A stretch of 64,000 nt of DNA from Sindora glabra (GCA_020226215.1 CM035231.1:52294876-52358875), one strand, 5' to 3'. Shown: positions 34,336-49,062, counted from the stretch's first letter. The notes: generated from the letters alone by a model not told the origin. Numbers and translations are program-made.

Positions 34336-37264
34336 GTTACTAATTGAGTTGTTAGGTAATAAACCAAAAAACTAAATTGAGTTTTGGAAAGTAGAACTCT
34401 ATTTTTTTAAATTTACCTCTTTTGTTTCATTTGTTATGGAATTTTATCTATTTGAGAAACTAATATGAAGCTTAACCTAAAAGCATGTATAATGTAAATT
34501 ACTTTTTGATCGATTCATGTGATAAAATAAGCAAATTAAACACTTATGAATTACAGAGTATACAATGTTAAAAATTATGAAACAATCACTTATAGAACTA
34601 AATTTATAGTCCAAAATAGATACAAGTAAAGTAATATTTGAAAGTCAAATAATAAAAGAATAAGAACAAAAAGGGATTTAGCACACCCAATTCAAGGACC
34701 TAGATAAATCATTTTATTATGACTCATTTGACTTAATCTTTCCAAATAAAGATATCTTAATTATGGAACCAACGTTAGTAGTCTATTTTTATATAACCAA
34801 ACTAAATAGAGCATTACAATAACCTAGATGTGTATGTGCATGCTTGGAATGCCATACTAGAAAGATATGTAACTAAATATGAGAATTTTAACTTCATATA
34901 CCCTTGTACATAAATTACAATATTTAATATACAAATCAAACAATATTTTTTTCTTACTTGTGTCTTTTTTTTGTCATTGCTGTTAGAACTCAGAACATTT
35001 AAATGATTATTAAAACCTTTAAATGTTTCTTTTTACTCTATATATAACAATAGAGACAACATTATTATCTAACCTTTCTTACTCAATTCTCCATACCTTC
35101 CTACATGACACATTCCGATTAACCTTTAATGGCTTTATTTCATCCAAGGCTTCCATTAATTTTTTAATTCCTCCTCATCTTTATTATTCCTTATCAATTG
35201 TCTCTCTTCTTTCTTGACAAATTTTATAGGTCCAATTTCTAAATCATATATTTTAATTTATTCCAACGACATTTATACTTTAGTTCACAAGCTTAAACCA
35301 TCTCCGTTTCTTTTTATTCCATGCATTCATATTATATTAAAAGTTTACACCTATATTTTTTATGGTTTCATATTGCTACTTTTTTGCTTTGACTCAATAT
35401 GTTAATACCATAGCCATTTTTCTTTTTTTAAGAGAAATTTGAAGTTTTGAACAAGGAAGGAAAGGGAAAAAAGTGAGTTTGTTGAAATTGCTTTACTTTA
35501 TTTCTTTTATTTCTTTTTCTTTTCATACTGACATAGTTAATGTCTAATATTGTTTGTTTATACTATTCTCTTTTTGTTTAAACCTGTTGAGATTTTGGAT
35601 ACTCGTAACCTCCTCCTTTTGTTTTGTCATCGTTTTTGCCACTATTTTTCGTTACTAAGCCTATAACTACTTTTTGGCAATAAGAAATTTTTTCATTTTC
35701 TTTATTTGCTTGTATGTATTATACCATCTATTTTCATAATAAAAGATAGATAGATAAAAAGAAAGGAATGTTATAAAGGGAATGAGGAAGGTACCTAGTT
35801 AAGTATTTTCTTATAATTTTCTTATATCATAAATAAAGATGAGCTCAATCAATTAAAATTAACCTCATTTATTTTACAATAATAAGATGAATTAAACTAC
35901 TCTTTTAACAATTATAGCAATATCTAAGCACCACTGAATAATAATGCTATCCTTGCAAGCAATAAAAGTTAAGTGTACTTTGTTGAAGTCACCATTAATT
36001 ATACTTTAACAATTAGCTTTTTTTTTCTATTAATTATTGGAGTTCACAATGTCATAACAATTCAATAATACATCGCTTCTTTCCAATATCCTAAGTACCT
36101 ATCCTTTGGAAAACTATAATTTTTATTCAACAACCAACAAAGGAATATTCTTCAGGTGAAATGTAAGTTTTATATTTAAGCCTTTGCTAAATAACTACAA
36201 CACATTGCTCACCATTCAAAAAAGTTTTATTTTCCACATATTTATCCTATGCTTATGAAATTTAGGTTCTAATATTTTAAAATTGCAAAACCAAAATATA
36301 CATACATGCAGATATGCTATAAAAAGATCAACATTATAAATGGAACAAAACAAACCTTTCTTTTTTTTATGTTAGATGTCTACAATATGTTACCTTTTAT
36401 CTTACAGTTATGAATTTTAGTGCCTTATTTATCCTTAACTATTGAGATTCCATTTCACCAAGATTTTGCTATTTAATAGTATTTCATTTCATAATTTGAA
36501 TTTTCATTACTATTACTAGCATAAAGTATAAAAGCCATTTAATGTGCTATATTATATACATTAAGACTTAATATTCTAATAGTATATAAAATTTGATATG
36601 ATATTCAATGGAAAATTGTAAAATACTAATATATGACATTTACAACCTTGTAAGCCTCAAGTTAAATGGAGAAATGGAATAACTCAAGTCAATAGGACAT
36701 GGTACACCATAAATGTGCAAAAGACTTGAGTGTAATGAAATATACCATATATGTGCAGTTTTAGTGACAAAAATAAAACTCCCTCAAAAGGCACAAGACT
36801 TAAGAAAATATAATTAGTTAGTTGAAATCAGAAAGGATTTCATCTATTTTTTAAGTAAAATTTTTATCTACTGACCCTATCTTATGCTCATAAAGGTAGT
36901 AAATCCTTGACTCGTTTATACTTTTAATTATAAGTTTTGGCATATAATGAAATAACAAGGAAATATGACTTTAAAAGAAAATGATAAAGCCATTGTATGA
37001 TGTTTATGTAAGTGGAAATGGGCCCATGTAGCTATATCTTTCATTTACAGGTACATGCTCTTTTAATTACTTATGTCCCTTTGTTGGTTTGGGATACTTA
37101 CTATTATATTATTTATTGCGCTTACATTAATCCCACCATATCTACCTATCTCTTGTGTTTTCCATCTTGAATAAAACATTATTAATATGCACATGTGTTG
37201 TAGCTACATTTTCTTTTAGAATTTTGAAATTTGATATTTTTTAAATTATAGTAACATGATATGT
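34336..37264. other. AT-rich spacer
   Basis: No gene is supported. The plus-strand ORFs at 35023-35217 and 35214-35405 are T-rich chance frames. Confidence 0.4.
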
Positions 37265-37935
37265 ATGTGAATAAAATTAAGAGGTTTCTTGAATACTACT
37301 TGTTTTTCAGACTTTTAACTAAAAACATTTAAGATGCAACATCATGCTTTCATAAATGGAAAATTTTTTATACTAGTCATCTTAAGGCTAAAATGAGTTA
37401 AAATGTTACTTTTTTCCTTTAAAGGAAAAAATGTTGTATCAATTTATTGAAAATTGTTGTTTTAGATGAAAAATTCTTTAACTACAATAGGAGTTGAAGA
37501 TAATGGAAGGAAGTAGGAGGTTGGACAAGCTTTAAATAGTTCCCTTCTACTAAATACCAACCCACTTAGGGATATTCAATGACTTAGAAGCAATAATGGT
37601 AGAAGGCTATTGATAACAACAATTTCTTTATTGTATTAGTTATTTCTTAGATAACACAAAAGATTAGTGTGACTTATAAGTCAAAAATAAACTTTATTTT
37701 CTCCATTACTATAGAAAATATTTTTCATCTTTTGTTCTAGGTTATTTTACACATTCAACTTGTTAATGGTAAAAAATTAAAGAAAAGTATAGGATTGATA
37801 CTTTATTTCTATCAATTGTGTAATTTGTTCAAAGACATAAGATAAGTAAACTTTAAGGTGATAAAAGATAAGAAGTGGGACAAGAAACAAACCTAGGCGC
37901 CCTTGGAGCTTTGAACCTCAAATTTGACATTATTA
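37265..37935. repeat. 0.64-kb dispersed direct repeat, copy 2
   Basis: This is the partner of the repeat at 33700-34335 in the same orientation. Neither copy shows TG...CA ends, so they are not called LTRs. Confidence 0.8.
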
Positions 37936-38430
37936 ACAATGAAAATACTAATCGAAACCTTAATATTGTGTCTTGTTTCTTTAACCTTCATTGGTTTTAA
38001 TATATCTTAAAACATAATTTTGTACAGTTCTATATTTTCTTGCAAGCTATAATGGATGGCATCTAGAAAGCATCTTTTTGAGTTAGTAAACTTATTTAAT
38101 TCCCTAGCTCTAATATTTAATATAACTATTTTTTGTTTATTCATTTCTTTACACATTTTTGTTAATCGCTTTGTGGATTGATAACTTACTTTTTGTTTAA
38201 ATGTAGGTAAATTAATCCACCTAGCATATCTTGAGCTCTATATCTCAAATATAGTTATTATGCGTAGGCAATGCCCCAATTCATGTAATTTTATTAGAGA
38301 TTGGGTTGGTGAAAAGTATCAATTCTTTCTAGGATTTTCAAGTTATAATTGTAGTAAATATGAGCTATCAATTCACTTCATATTTAGTTTTTGTATTTAT
38401 GATTTAACTATAATTTATCTTTTGATTGTA

Positions 38431-38845
38431 GAGTTTTAGTTATTCTTAATCTTTTTTACAAGTTCATGCCCTAGCAATTGCAATGATAATGGAAAACATC
38501 TTTTAAATGAGATATAAATTTTAAATTAGGTATACTGGCATTAACTGTTCAATTGGTATATGTTAGTAATCTAATTTATTTCTACTCCTATTGACACTTT
38601 GTTAAACTAATCCTTTACATTTTCTCACCATGAAATTTTGGCTAGTTATTCTTAATTATTTTTACAACTTTACACCCTAACAATTGCAATGGCAATAGAA
38701 ATTGTCTCTTAAATGGGACACAAATTTTAAATTTGGTATACTAGTATTGATTACTCATTGGCATGTATTAGTGATCTAATTTATTTTTTATTCCATTAAC
38801 ACCTTATTAAACTAGTCCTTTACATTTTCTTACGATGAGATTTTA
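38431..38845. repeat. Tandem duplication, about 206-bp unit
   Basis: Unit 1 (from AGTTATTCTTAAT at 38438) and unit 2 (same text at 38644) share CAATTGCAATG(A/G)(T/C)AAT, AAATTTTAAATT(A/T)GGTATACT and CTTTACATTTTCT. Divergence is moderate. No coding meaning is seen. Confidence 0.88.
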
Positions 38846-40108
38846 GTTCAAAATCTACATGTTGTATCCATCATATTTCATAGATAGTTAAACTTATATG
38901 CTTGCATACTTTATAATATTTCCTTTAGGTAATTAGCTTTTACATGGTATTTAAAGTTTTACAGTTTGTAATTGTTACAACCTACCTAATTGTAATTAAC
39001 TTAGATCCCATTTTCCAATTTTTATAAGTTTATTTAATTTTATTATGGTATCATCATACAATTGTTAATAACTAAAATGATTTTAATTAATTTTATGTAT
39101 GCACATTTTCAAAATATTTACATTAAGAGTTTTATGGAATATTATACTTAAAATAACAAGTACATATCCCTAAGTCCCCTTACTAAGCTATATGTTGCTA
39201 GAATTATGGTTGTTTTGTAGAAATTCTAAGGAAATTCCTACTCTTAAGCTATTTTGGCGGTGGTTGAAAAGCTTCCACAAGCATATTTGTAAATATTTCC
39301 TTAATCTTATCCATAATGATTCTAATTATTAACATGTGTAATTATTATTAATAAATTAATTAAAATAAAACTATAAAATATTAAAGGTGTGATAGTAGTT
39401 TATATTTGTCATTATCATTTTATTTTTTTATCAACTGTCAAGCAAGAGTTATATAGTCTTTTGCTTTGGATAGATGCACAAATCTCAAATCATTTGAGAG
39501 TCTTGTAACAAAGATAAAATTTTCTCACATTTTTTAGTGTTATTGGTGATATGAGATTTAATTAATTGATATATTTTCTAGAACAATAAATTAAGTATGT
39601 CTTCTCAATGATTAATCTCTTTCATTTGAATCATGAATTTAGCCTTAAACTTTTAAAGCAACACAATTTTGTAATTGGATATGGTGATGACCAATTAAAT
39701 TGAAGGTTAGGTTCTTGAGCAACTTTTCACATCCTAAATTACTCACTATTACCTAATTCACAAGTTGAGAATTTTCAAACTAGTCAAGATCCAGCTAGGT
39801 ACTTAGTGTTAGTTTTTGTTAACTCCACTAGTGTTGATCACCTAGAAAGAAACCATCTAAAAGCGTATCAATCTTTTCTTAATTGAAACTATGTATCATT
39901 AGAAATGACAGTTTATCATTCTAATTTTTACAAGGTCTATGTGTAACAGATATATTTTTATCATCTTTTTTAGTGATTTTGTCTGTTTCCTCTCGAGTTT
40001 CTAATATATACACTGCCTTTTGTTGTAAGGGCAAGGAATAGTGTGTTGACTAATTAGGGTTATTTGTGATAAAAAAAATCATCACATCTACCACCAATTA
40101 CAAGCCTT
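38846..40108. other. AT-rich spacer
   Basis: No gene or recognisable element is seen. Confidence 0.4.
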
Positions 40109-40125
40109 TTGGTATGGGAAATAGT

Positions 40126-41434
40126 TTTCCTTTTGCATTTAGTTAGGAAGGAAATTATATCCCTCTTTTTTTATGATTCTAGTCTAAGTTTACAATTACT
40201 TAATAACTTATTGATGTTGTGGATGAGAACCTTATCAAATTTTATTTTAGGAAATTCATCATGGCAATTCATAATCACTATTTGTGGAGATGCAAATACA
40301 TATCCCAGAAGTTATAATCTTTAAAAAAGAAAAGTTTGGTTACTGCATCCGAATGTGAATACATATAAAAAAAGATTACAATATTTAAAAAAGAGAATTT
40401 TAGTTACGAATTTAGAGAAATGCATTGGGTCTTTTCTCAAGTTACTTGAATCTTTAATGATGCAAGGATTTAAGGTAGACACAAATTTAATTATAAGAAC
40501 GTCAACACCAAGAGATATTCGTAGTGCTTTTAATATGAAAGAAAACATATAAAGTGATAAGAAGTAAGTTGGTACCATCATATTGAAGAAAATTACTCTT
40601 GGTTGTTTTTAGTTTTAATATATATGAATTGTTTTGTTAAACTCAAATACAATTACAAATATACTTTTTGTAATTTATGAATGAAAATGGCTATTATCAT
40701 TAATTATCCTATTAATGGTTGAACATTTTTGAATGAACATGTATTCATTTGTCTAACAATGTATTTCTTTGTGATAAATCATGATTAAAATGTGTGATAA
40801 ATGATTTTTCCTTTGCATTTGGTTAGGAAGGAAATTACATCTCTTCTTCTATGATTCTAACCTAATTTTACAATTACTTACTAATCAATAGATATTTTAG
40901 ATAGGAACTTAATCAATTTTTTTTCACAAAATTCATCATTGAAATTCATAACCACTAGCTTTGGAGATGTAAATACATATCAAGATAAGTTATAATCATT
41001 AAAAAAAAGTTCAATTATTACTTCTAAACATTCAAATACATATTAATAGAGATTACAATTATTAAAAAAGAGAAGTTCGATTGTGAATTTAGAGAAAAGC
41101 ATTCCATTTTCTCCCAAGTTACTTGAATCTTCAATGATGCAAAGATTTAAGGTAGATACTAATTTAATTTTGAGAATATCAAGACCAGGAGATATTCATG
41201 GTGCTTTTAATATGAAGGAAAACATGTAAAGTGCTAAGAAGAAAATTAATACCATTACATAAGAAAAATAACTCTTGATTATTTCAAATTTTAATATATA
41301 TGAACTATTTTGTTAAACTTAAATATAATTGCAAACATGCTTTTTGTAGTTTGTGATCGGAGATGGTTGTTATTGTTAACTATTCTATTAATGGTTGAAT
41401 ATCTTTGAAATGAACATGTATTCATTTATCTAGC
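40126..41434 (+). repeat. Tandem duplication, about 630-bp unit at 678-bp offset
   Basis: Copy 1 starts at 40126 (TTTGCATTTAGTTAGGAAGG) and copy 2 at 40804 (TTTGCATTTGGTTAGGAAGG). Both run through GATGATGCAAGGATTTAAGG-like text and end near GAACATGTATTCATTT (40735, 41413). The copies are clearly related but have small indels. Confidence 0.9.
40355..40552 (+). pseudogene. Coding-like remnant inside the tandem pair, unknown family
   Basis: In copy 1 the frame ends TNLEKCIGSFLKLLESLMMQ, GFKVDTNLIIRTSTPRDIRS, AFNMKENI and stop. In copy 2 the same frame (about 41074-41229) ends VNLEKSIPFSPKLLESSMMQ, RFKVDTNLILRISRPGDIHG, AFNMKENM and stop. Differences are mostly substitutions that keep the frame and stop position. 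Upstream, copy 1 stays in frame through one stop at about 40322, while copy 2 is frameshifted. I do not recognise the protein. It may be a captured or decayed exon, or coincidence in low-complexity DNA. Confidence 0.3.
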
Positions 41435-44400
41435 TCACTAATGTAACAAGCAAAAATACTCACCATTATATTATAACAACCTTAATGCCTAGTAGTTATA
41501 TAGTATTCTTAGCCTACATTTGATGTAATATAGTTCAAATATGTATGACATTGACAAGACAATAACTTTTAAACAAATTCCAATCTTCCTTTTATGAAAC
41601 AAATGTAATTTTTTTAAGCCACTACTCTTTTGCTCTAAATGCTTAATGTATATGCTTTAAATAGTTTACTTATGCAGAAGGTTTAAACTTAAAATGGTGA
41701 TAATTTATAGGTTGTTAATACAAAAATTATTTGCATAAATTTTTTAAAATTTGAAGATATTTTTATCTAATACAAAAAATATAGAAAAGATAAAATATTT
41801 TATTTATTGAATAAAAATATCATGCTATGAAAAAAATATAACAAGCTTAATTTATAGAAAATTTACATAAATAATAATTCAAACTAAATGAATTTTTTGA
41901 ATATATAATTAAAGATATATCCCTACATTGTTATAGTATTAGAAATGAAGAGAGTTGTGAAAATGATATTACCATAGCTTCTAATCTTAACAAGGAATTG
42001 GAGCATTAGTTAAGACCTTTGCAAATTATCAAAAATTAATTGTTATATTTTTATATTTATATCAAAGCCTCTTTTAATTATAAAAATATTGTTAAAAACT
42101 CACATCTTTTTTAGTACTAATAGTATTCAATTGTCACTTATTATTAAAATATTTAAGTGAACAAAATACTTCTAAAAGTATTACAATAAAGTGGTTGCAT
42201 TAATAACTATGTATAAGTACAACAAATTTTAATGATATATAGAAAAACATGAAATAAATCATTCTTTATAAAAACAATATCAAATTTAATAAATTTGCAC
42301 AATAGTTGTACCTCTTTAAAAATTTATTGAAAGAAATAAGAATATAACTATAATCCTACTAAAGTACTACAAAGCAATAAATCTTATTATGAGATCAAAA
42401 CCCATTTATAGACTTAAGAGTATCTCAAACTTGAAAGTTATCATAGTAGTTAGAATCACATAAAGCAAGAATTTCACTTGATCATATCCTTTTTATGAAT
42501 GGAGGTTTTCTATAACTATATAACAAACTATAAGATATAACATATGGTATGTAATGGAAAGTACAAAAATGACTTGTGGCATAATGAAGAAAATGTTATA
42601 ATTATAAGATCATCATAGTAGTAAGAAATTTCTACCCAAATCATTATATAATAAATGTAAGTGAAATACTTTAGGTTCCTTTATTCACACCACATGTAAC
42701 TCTCTAAGAAGAATAAATTTAATCTTATCTATGTAGATAGGGTTGTTGTAAAGGACATTTATATCATGAATATCTTTATGCAAAACATGACTAAAACAGG
42801 ACAATCTCTAGAAGAATATAAAAATGGCAAGAAGCAAACAATATAATAAGGAATGTAAGCAAACAAACAAAATGACTTTTATTTTTAACATTTAGGCCAC
42901 CAAGTTTTTATAAAAGAAGTTGTATAAAAGAAATCAAAGAGTGAAAATGGATTACTTCAAATTTTATATAGACTTGGTGAGTTTAGTGTATGCACACATC
43001 ATACAACTATTAAAATAAAGTGTCTATGGTAAAAAAAATAAGAGAATAAAACCTATAACTCAATTCCTTATTAAAAAAAATAATTGCTATATAATTTTTA
43101 AATTATTAAAAATTTGCAAAATATAGATATGAAAACATTTCTTATGCAATTAGGTTTACAGGTTGTAATCATTAAGGCTTTCAAAACATAAAACTTCAAC
43201 CCATAAAAAGCTTGCATAACTAGTACTAGACAAACATTGAAACCATTATTAGTTTAATCATGATAACAATTACTAGTTTTCAATTTTTTTGATAACAACT
43301 AAATCATTATCTTACATAAAGACGTCAATGCAAATATAATTGTTAACTCTTATAAATAAACATGATTTGAATTGCAAATTAATGATCTTATAATTCATTA
43401 CTAATTGTTAACAGTATTCCTTGATAAGCATCTATAAATGAATTTTAACTTTAATTAAATTTTATTAGAATTACTCTTAAATCCTAAGAATATTTTAGTT
43501 GTAAAAATTCTACCTAAAAAAAATGCAACAATAAACATGAGATCTAAGAAAAAAAGATTTATTTATATTTTTTATATTAATTTTCCTCTGCACCATCCTT
43601 GAAGTAACTAAAACATTCTAAAAGTAATAATTTCTATTTGGGAAATGCAATATAATAGTTCTGCATAAAATTAAAAATTTTTAAAGATTGAAAAAAAACT
43701 TAAGACCACTAAAATTAAAATAAATTCCAAAGCCTTTCAAGCTTCAACATTTTTTAAAAAAGAATATTGGGAAAATAAAGGTTCTAAAATAGATCTAGCT
43801 ACAATTGTAGATTAACAATGGATTTATAATCTTTCTTCATAACAAACCAAAAAAAATGGTGCTTAGCTTGGTAAACAATTATCCTATGATAATATTTAAA
43901 CATTAACTTGATAATATAAAATTTATTTTATGTACTATTAATATTATTATAATTAACAACTAAACTTACAAATGCTAATAAGAAGTAATTTGCACAAGAT
44001 GGCTTAAGTGCTTACTAACAGCTACAAAGTAAAGAAAGAAATTCATTATATTTTACTTAAAATCTATATTACATATAAAACCTACAATAATTTACCACAT
44101 GCATTTGTATGAACACCAGTTATATCTTTAAATTCAATAAATGTATAACAAACGAGATTATTAAAAATTCTAGTATCATATTGGACATAAATGAAATGTA
44201 ATGTTAAAAGTATCTGAAGATGCAATGTCATAAACCTTCTAACTCCTTGTAACAACACCATTAAACCAAATTCCACTAGAATGCTTCAATTCCTTCTTAA
44301 TTTCAGAAGTAGACATAATAAACACCAAATTTCTCACATAAATAAATTTAATTTCATCTAAAACATTTTGAAAATTTATAATATTAAATATATAATAAAT

Positions 44401-46370
44401 ACCAGAACCAACACACAAAGAAATCTTTTATAGTTCAATATGTTTCAAATAAAAATGAGTATCACTAAAGTATAAATTAATAAAAAAATAGAATGAAAGA
44501 ACCAAATCATTAATATAAAGCAACATTCATCTTTTATAGTAAGAAACTCCTCTAAAACATCCTACTTAAAAAAAAGTAAATTTTTATTAAGAAAAAGTGA
44601 AAGCCTTCAGGGGTGTAGATTATTCTTTGACCATCTGTAACTCTTAAAAACAGTCAAATAGTAGAGGTCAGTCCTAATTCATAATGACATCCACATTGTT
44701 CATTGATGGAATCAATCTTTAGTAATATCCTATACCTTCTTTGTTAATTTTCATTACTTGTTGATAAATAAAAGTAATTTTTTGTAACAATTCACATTGT
44801 GGTCTACCATTTGCTAATAAAAGTAGTCTTTGAAAACATATCTTATTAACCAATGGATGCATGTATTACAAACCCCACTGTAATTTACTTTTCAAAATTA
44901 ATTAAAAGTAGATTTTCTTTTTACAAATCAGATTATCATGCAATATTGGACTTATTTTTATTTTTAAAATTTCTCTTTTTATTATGCTTTCATCAATTAC
45001 AAATAAATAATCTAATTAATACCTAAGCCTTATTATGATTTAGAATAAACCTAAAAACACTCCACCAAAGTTAGATCACATATGACATATATAAAGCTAA
45101 ATAAGATGTATTAGCCTTTAAGATGCATTTACCTATTTGAAATAGTTTAAATTATATTAATTTTCAATAATGATGCAACCAACTTTATGTGTATTGGATT
45201 GTATTATTCTAGTTTTCATGTCATTAATTGAAGTAAACACAGCTAGTAATCAAGTTGAAGGAAAATTTCTCTTGTAATAAATCATCTTAAATAAACTTTT
45301 AAGGTGATCTCCCTATAAAGTTAATACATTAAATTTGTGATGTCATAAAAGTCTCATACTTTGCTTTAGGAAGCCATTCTCACAGACTGTCTTTCCTAAA
45401 ATTTGTTTTATATTTGCTTAAGCATATACAAAACTTAAACACAACACATTTCAATGAAGATAGGAAAACCATTTGGAAAAACCATATTACCTCTATTTTC
45501 ATTTCATACTAATCCTAAAGGATGCATCCATAAGTGGATCCATTCTAGGTACTTAGCAATTGATCACTCTACCAATGTTAAAGTTATACTAGTTTATAAA
45601 TTCACCTAGCTTCTAAAATTTGAAAAATTTCTCTTGTAATAAATTAGCTCAAATTGTCTTTCTTTTTCACTGTTAGTTTGCTTTAAAAAGTCACATATAA
45701 TAAAGGGTTGACATGTTTCCTTTATTTATTAACAACTCATATTTACTAATTTTACAACACTTATACTTTTGGAATAAGTACCATAGAACCATCCTTTAAC
45801 TTTTGATTTTCTAATTTAAATTTTACTTTTTTTAATTAAGAGAAAAAGTATTTTTAAAATTAATTTTAATTAATCTTTTAAATTTATATTTATATCATTA
45901 TTTTACAAAAATTTCAATTTATGATTTGATTTTTGTAATTAAATTCATATCATTGTGAATACATAGTTGACTATGACACTTTCTAAGAGTTTATAGTTAA
46001 CTACACAGTTAATTACATGGTACAAGTTTCAGCATTAGACTCCTTGTTGTCGACTATCCCAAATTTCATGATTTAAGACATGAAAAGAGTTGATTGAATT
46101 AAGTATTATGTGATATTAGGTATAGTTGTTTTGTAATGTATGATTTGAAAATAAGATATAAGGTCATGCAAAGAGGCATGAAAATGTTATAAATTGGATT
46201 ATGTGTTATTGATGAAATTAAATGTATTAAGTTCATGAAAAATGGGATAGGAGCATTGTGATATGCTTGATAAATTGAACACTAGATTCAATAACAACTT
46301 GTGAGAAATAAGATTAACTTGAAAGAATAAGGATCGGTTTGTAAGGGAAGAATGGATGAGAGTCACAAGG
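41435..46370. other. Long AT-rich spacer
   Basis: No gene is supported over nearly 5 kb. Short duplicated phrases occur (for example AAATTTCTCTTGTAATAAAT near 45260 and 45630) without a clear element structure. Confidence 0.4.
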
Positions 46371-47880
46371 ATGGGCTTCTAGAGCTTAAATTGCTAAAAT
46401 TGTTCTACATTAAACTTATAATGAATATATTTTGAGTCGTTAAAAGTTAAAACTAAAGCTAGATGGAATGCGAATTCCTCTATAACATGCCTTTGAAACT
46501 TTGCATTAGAAGGGGAACTCTTATATGTAAAATTAACCTAATTAACTTAATTATTTCAAATTTATAAGTAAAATCAGTTTTCTCTTTTTGCAAATTTTCA
46601 ATGACTTGTATCTGCTTTGTTAAAATTGCCTTTAAGTTAAAAGGAGTAGCTTTCATACCATTACCTTGTTAAGGTTTTTCTTTTGTGGCTTCTTTGCGAG
46701 CAAGTAAATGGTTGAAAAATATGATGATATTAGTGTACTAGCACTAAGTATCTATTTTAGCACTAGTAATATGAATTCTTTATCAATTTTGTCCTATAGC
46801 AAAAGTTAGTATCAATTTAATTTCCAAAAATTAACTCCATCTAAAAAATTAATCCTCAACGTGAAGGTAGGAAAAACTTGACAATTAAGTTAAGTTAGTA
46901 CCATTAGTTTTTATAAAGCCTTAAAATTTGATCTAACTTTAGGTACTTAAAGCTTAAATTTTGATACAAAGTTAATTTTCAAGAGTTAAATTAATACTAA
47001 CTTTTAGTGATGAACGAAGTTAATAGAAACTTCACTCTACGAGAACCAAAATAGTGATAATGAATCAAATGCTAATTCAAGACAAGGCGATTTTTACTTT
47101 GCTTCCTCCCCTCCTTTCCCTTCCTGTTACAAAATTTAACAAAATGAAAAGCTTGCCTTCAATCCCTTGTTTAGGATGATTGAAAATAATATTTTATTTT
47201 AAAATAAATTTAAAATTTAAATAGCATTTGGTTTTAAGTGAAGATAGATTTTATTTCATTTATAATTTTTATTTTAATTTTATTTGAGCAATTATGAAAT
47301 TCATTGGATTTATCAAAAATTTCATTAGAATTCATTTCATATTATATAAAAAATTTTACTCTTTTTTTAATATTGTATTTACTATGATACCATTAAAATC
47401 TACTTTTCAATTGAATTACATACATTTTTTAATATGTTCCAAATAAAAGAATTTATTTACAAATGAATTAAAATCATTATTTTTGACATATATAATTTTC
47501 AAATAATAGAATTTATTTATAAATAAATTGAAATAATCTATATTGAAATAAAATTAATTCTAAAAAAATTGCATTCCAAAATGAATCCTAATTTCATGTA
47601 CAAAGGGGATCATAATAACCTCTTGTGTTTATATTCTAATAACTGTACATAAAGCGCAATATTAGTTGGTATTTTTTATAGTATAATAATATTTAATATT
47701 ATTTTAAATTTTTTTCCTTTTTAACATCTTAAATTGAAATTCAGGCTTTGCAAATGTATTAATTAGTAGCTAACCACTCCTACGGGATAGTATAATTAAA
47801 ATGATCAAATTGTTTAATAAAGCAGGCATGAAAATACTTGTAAACTAGGAGAGGTAATTAATATTTATTGTAATATGGAT
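46371..47880. repeat. Segmental duplication, uninterrupted copy
   Basis: It shares blocks in order with 51925-51975 plus 55050-56205: CTTCTAGAGCTTA...CTACATTAAACT, TTTGCATTAGAA, AAATTAACCT(A/G)A, CTGCTTTGTTAAAAT, TTGTTAAGGTTT/TTGTTAGGGTTT, GCGAGCAAG, AAAAGCTTGCC, and AGGCATGAAAATACTTG/GGGCATGAAAATACTTG. The partner lacks some intervening parts. No coding frame is shared. Confidence 0.75.
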
Positions 47881-48330
47881 GGAGAATTTTATGCAAATAT
47901 TTAAGGGACTTTACCTAACCCATGCTTGGAAGAGGAGAAAAGAAAGAAAAATGAAAGAAAGTTTTAAAATTTAAAATTTTCTCTTATTTAGATTAAAAGA
48001 AAATGAACAGAAAAGAAATGTGATTATTATTATTTTTGCACATCAAAATTTTAATTTTTTTAATTTTCTTTTCTAACTAATTTTTTAATTTTTCTTTCTT
48101 TTTTTTTTTTGTTTTCCCCTTAACCAAGTATAGGGTAAGTTTTATCTAAAATTTTAAGGAGAAAAACGCAGAAAAAAGTGAGAAGTTAACAGAATTTTTA
48201 TGAAGAAAAATTAATAAGTTAGAAGTTGAAAAACTAAGTTCATAGAAATTTAAAGCGTATATTATCAAAATGAGTGTAATTTATCGTACTTCATTTCAGC
48301 TCGAATCAAATATAAATTTAAAAAAAAAAT
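47881..48330. other. AT-rich spacer
   Basis: No gene is seen. It is A- and T-tract rich. Confidence 0.4.
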
Positions 48331-48490
48331 TGTAAGACGGAGCAGGTAAGCACAATTGAAAGCCTCCTTCGCATGGCTGCAATCGCTCATAACACAAGCA
48401 ACGATATAGCTAATTAATGAGGAGTTCTGTCTGGTTCCATTCTGGTTGTGGACAAACATCCATGATTGAGTATCAAACCTATCCCTTTTT
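48331..48490 (-). other. Island of balanced composition, possible old exon
   Basis: This block stands out from its AT-rich surroundings. The minus-strand frame across it includes MFVHNQNGTRQNSSLISYIV, which I do not recognise. It lies about 0.6 kb downstream, on the minus strand, of the candidate exon ending at 49063. It could be a decayed gene or a non-coding transcript. Confidence 0.2.
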
Positions 48491-49062
48491 TTTTCTGTCA
48501 ATTTCGAAAAGAAAAACATAATTTTTATTATGAAATTCATTAATTTTTTATTGGAACCTACAATTTTAAATAAATTTTTTATATTTATTTCTATTTGAAA
48601 ATCATCCAGAATATGGCTAAAAGGGTGGTAAAAAAATCAAATTTTGAAACTTATTCTGCTAGACATGAATTTAGTATGAATTTTTGTTTCACAGGATAAA
48701 TTTTGACCTAGAACAATTTTCAGAAATAAAGTAATATTATATTGTCTTACCTCAAGGTATCCCAAAATAATAAAATTATATTTTTATTCTCTATATTATA
48801 TTTGTGAATATATATTACTATAAATTTTTTTAATAATTTTATAAATAAAAAATATTTATCTTAATTATTTTTTTAAACTTAGGATTAGTCAAATAAATTA
48901 TATATAATTTTAGATCAATATTATTATATTATATTAAATATTAATTATATGCATATTTAAAGTTTATAAATTTTGAGCTTTTATCAAATTTTTTTAATTT
49001 TTTTAGTTTTCTCCACGAATTACCGGTATTCCATGAATCACAAGAATAACGCAGTAACTTAC

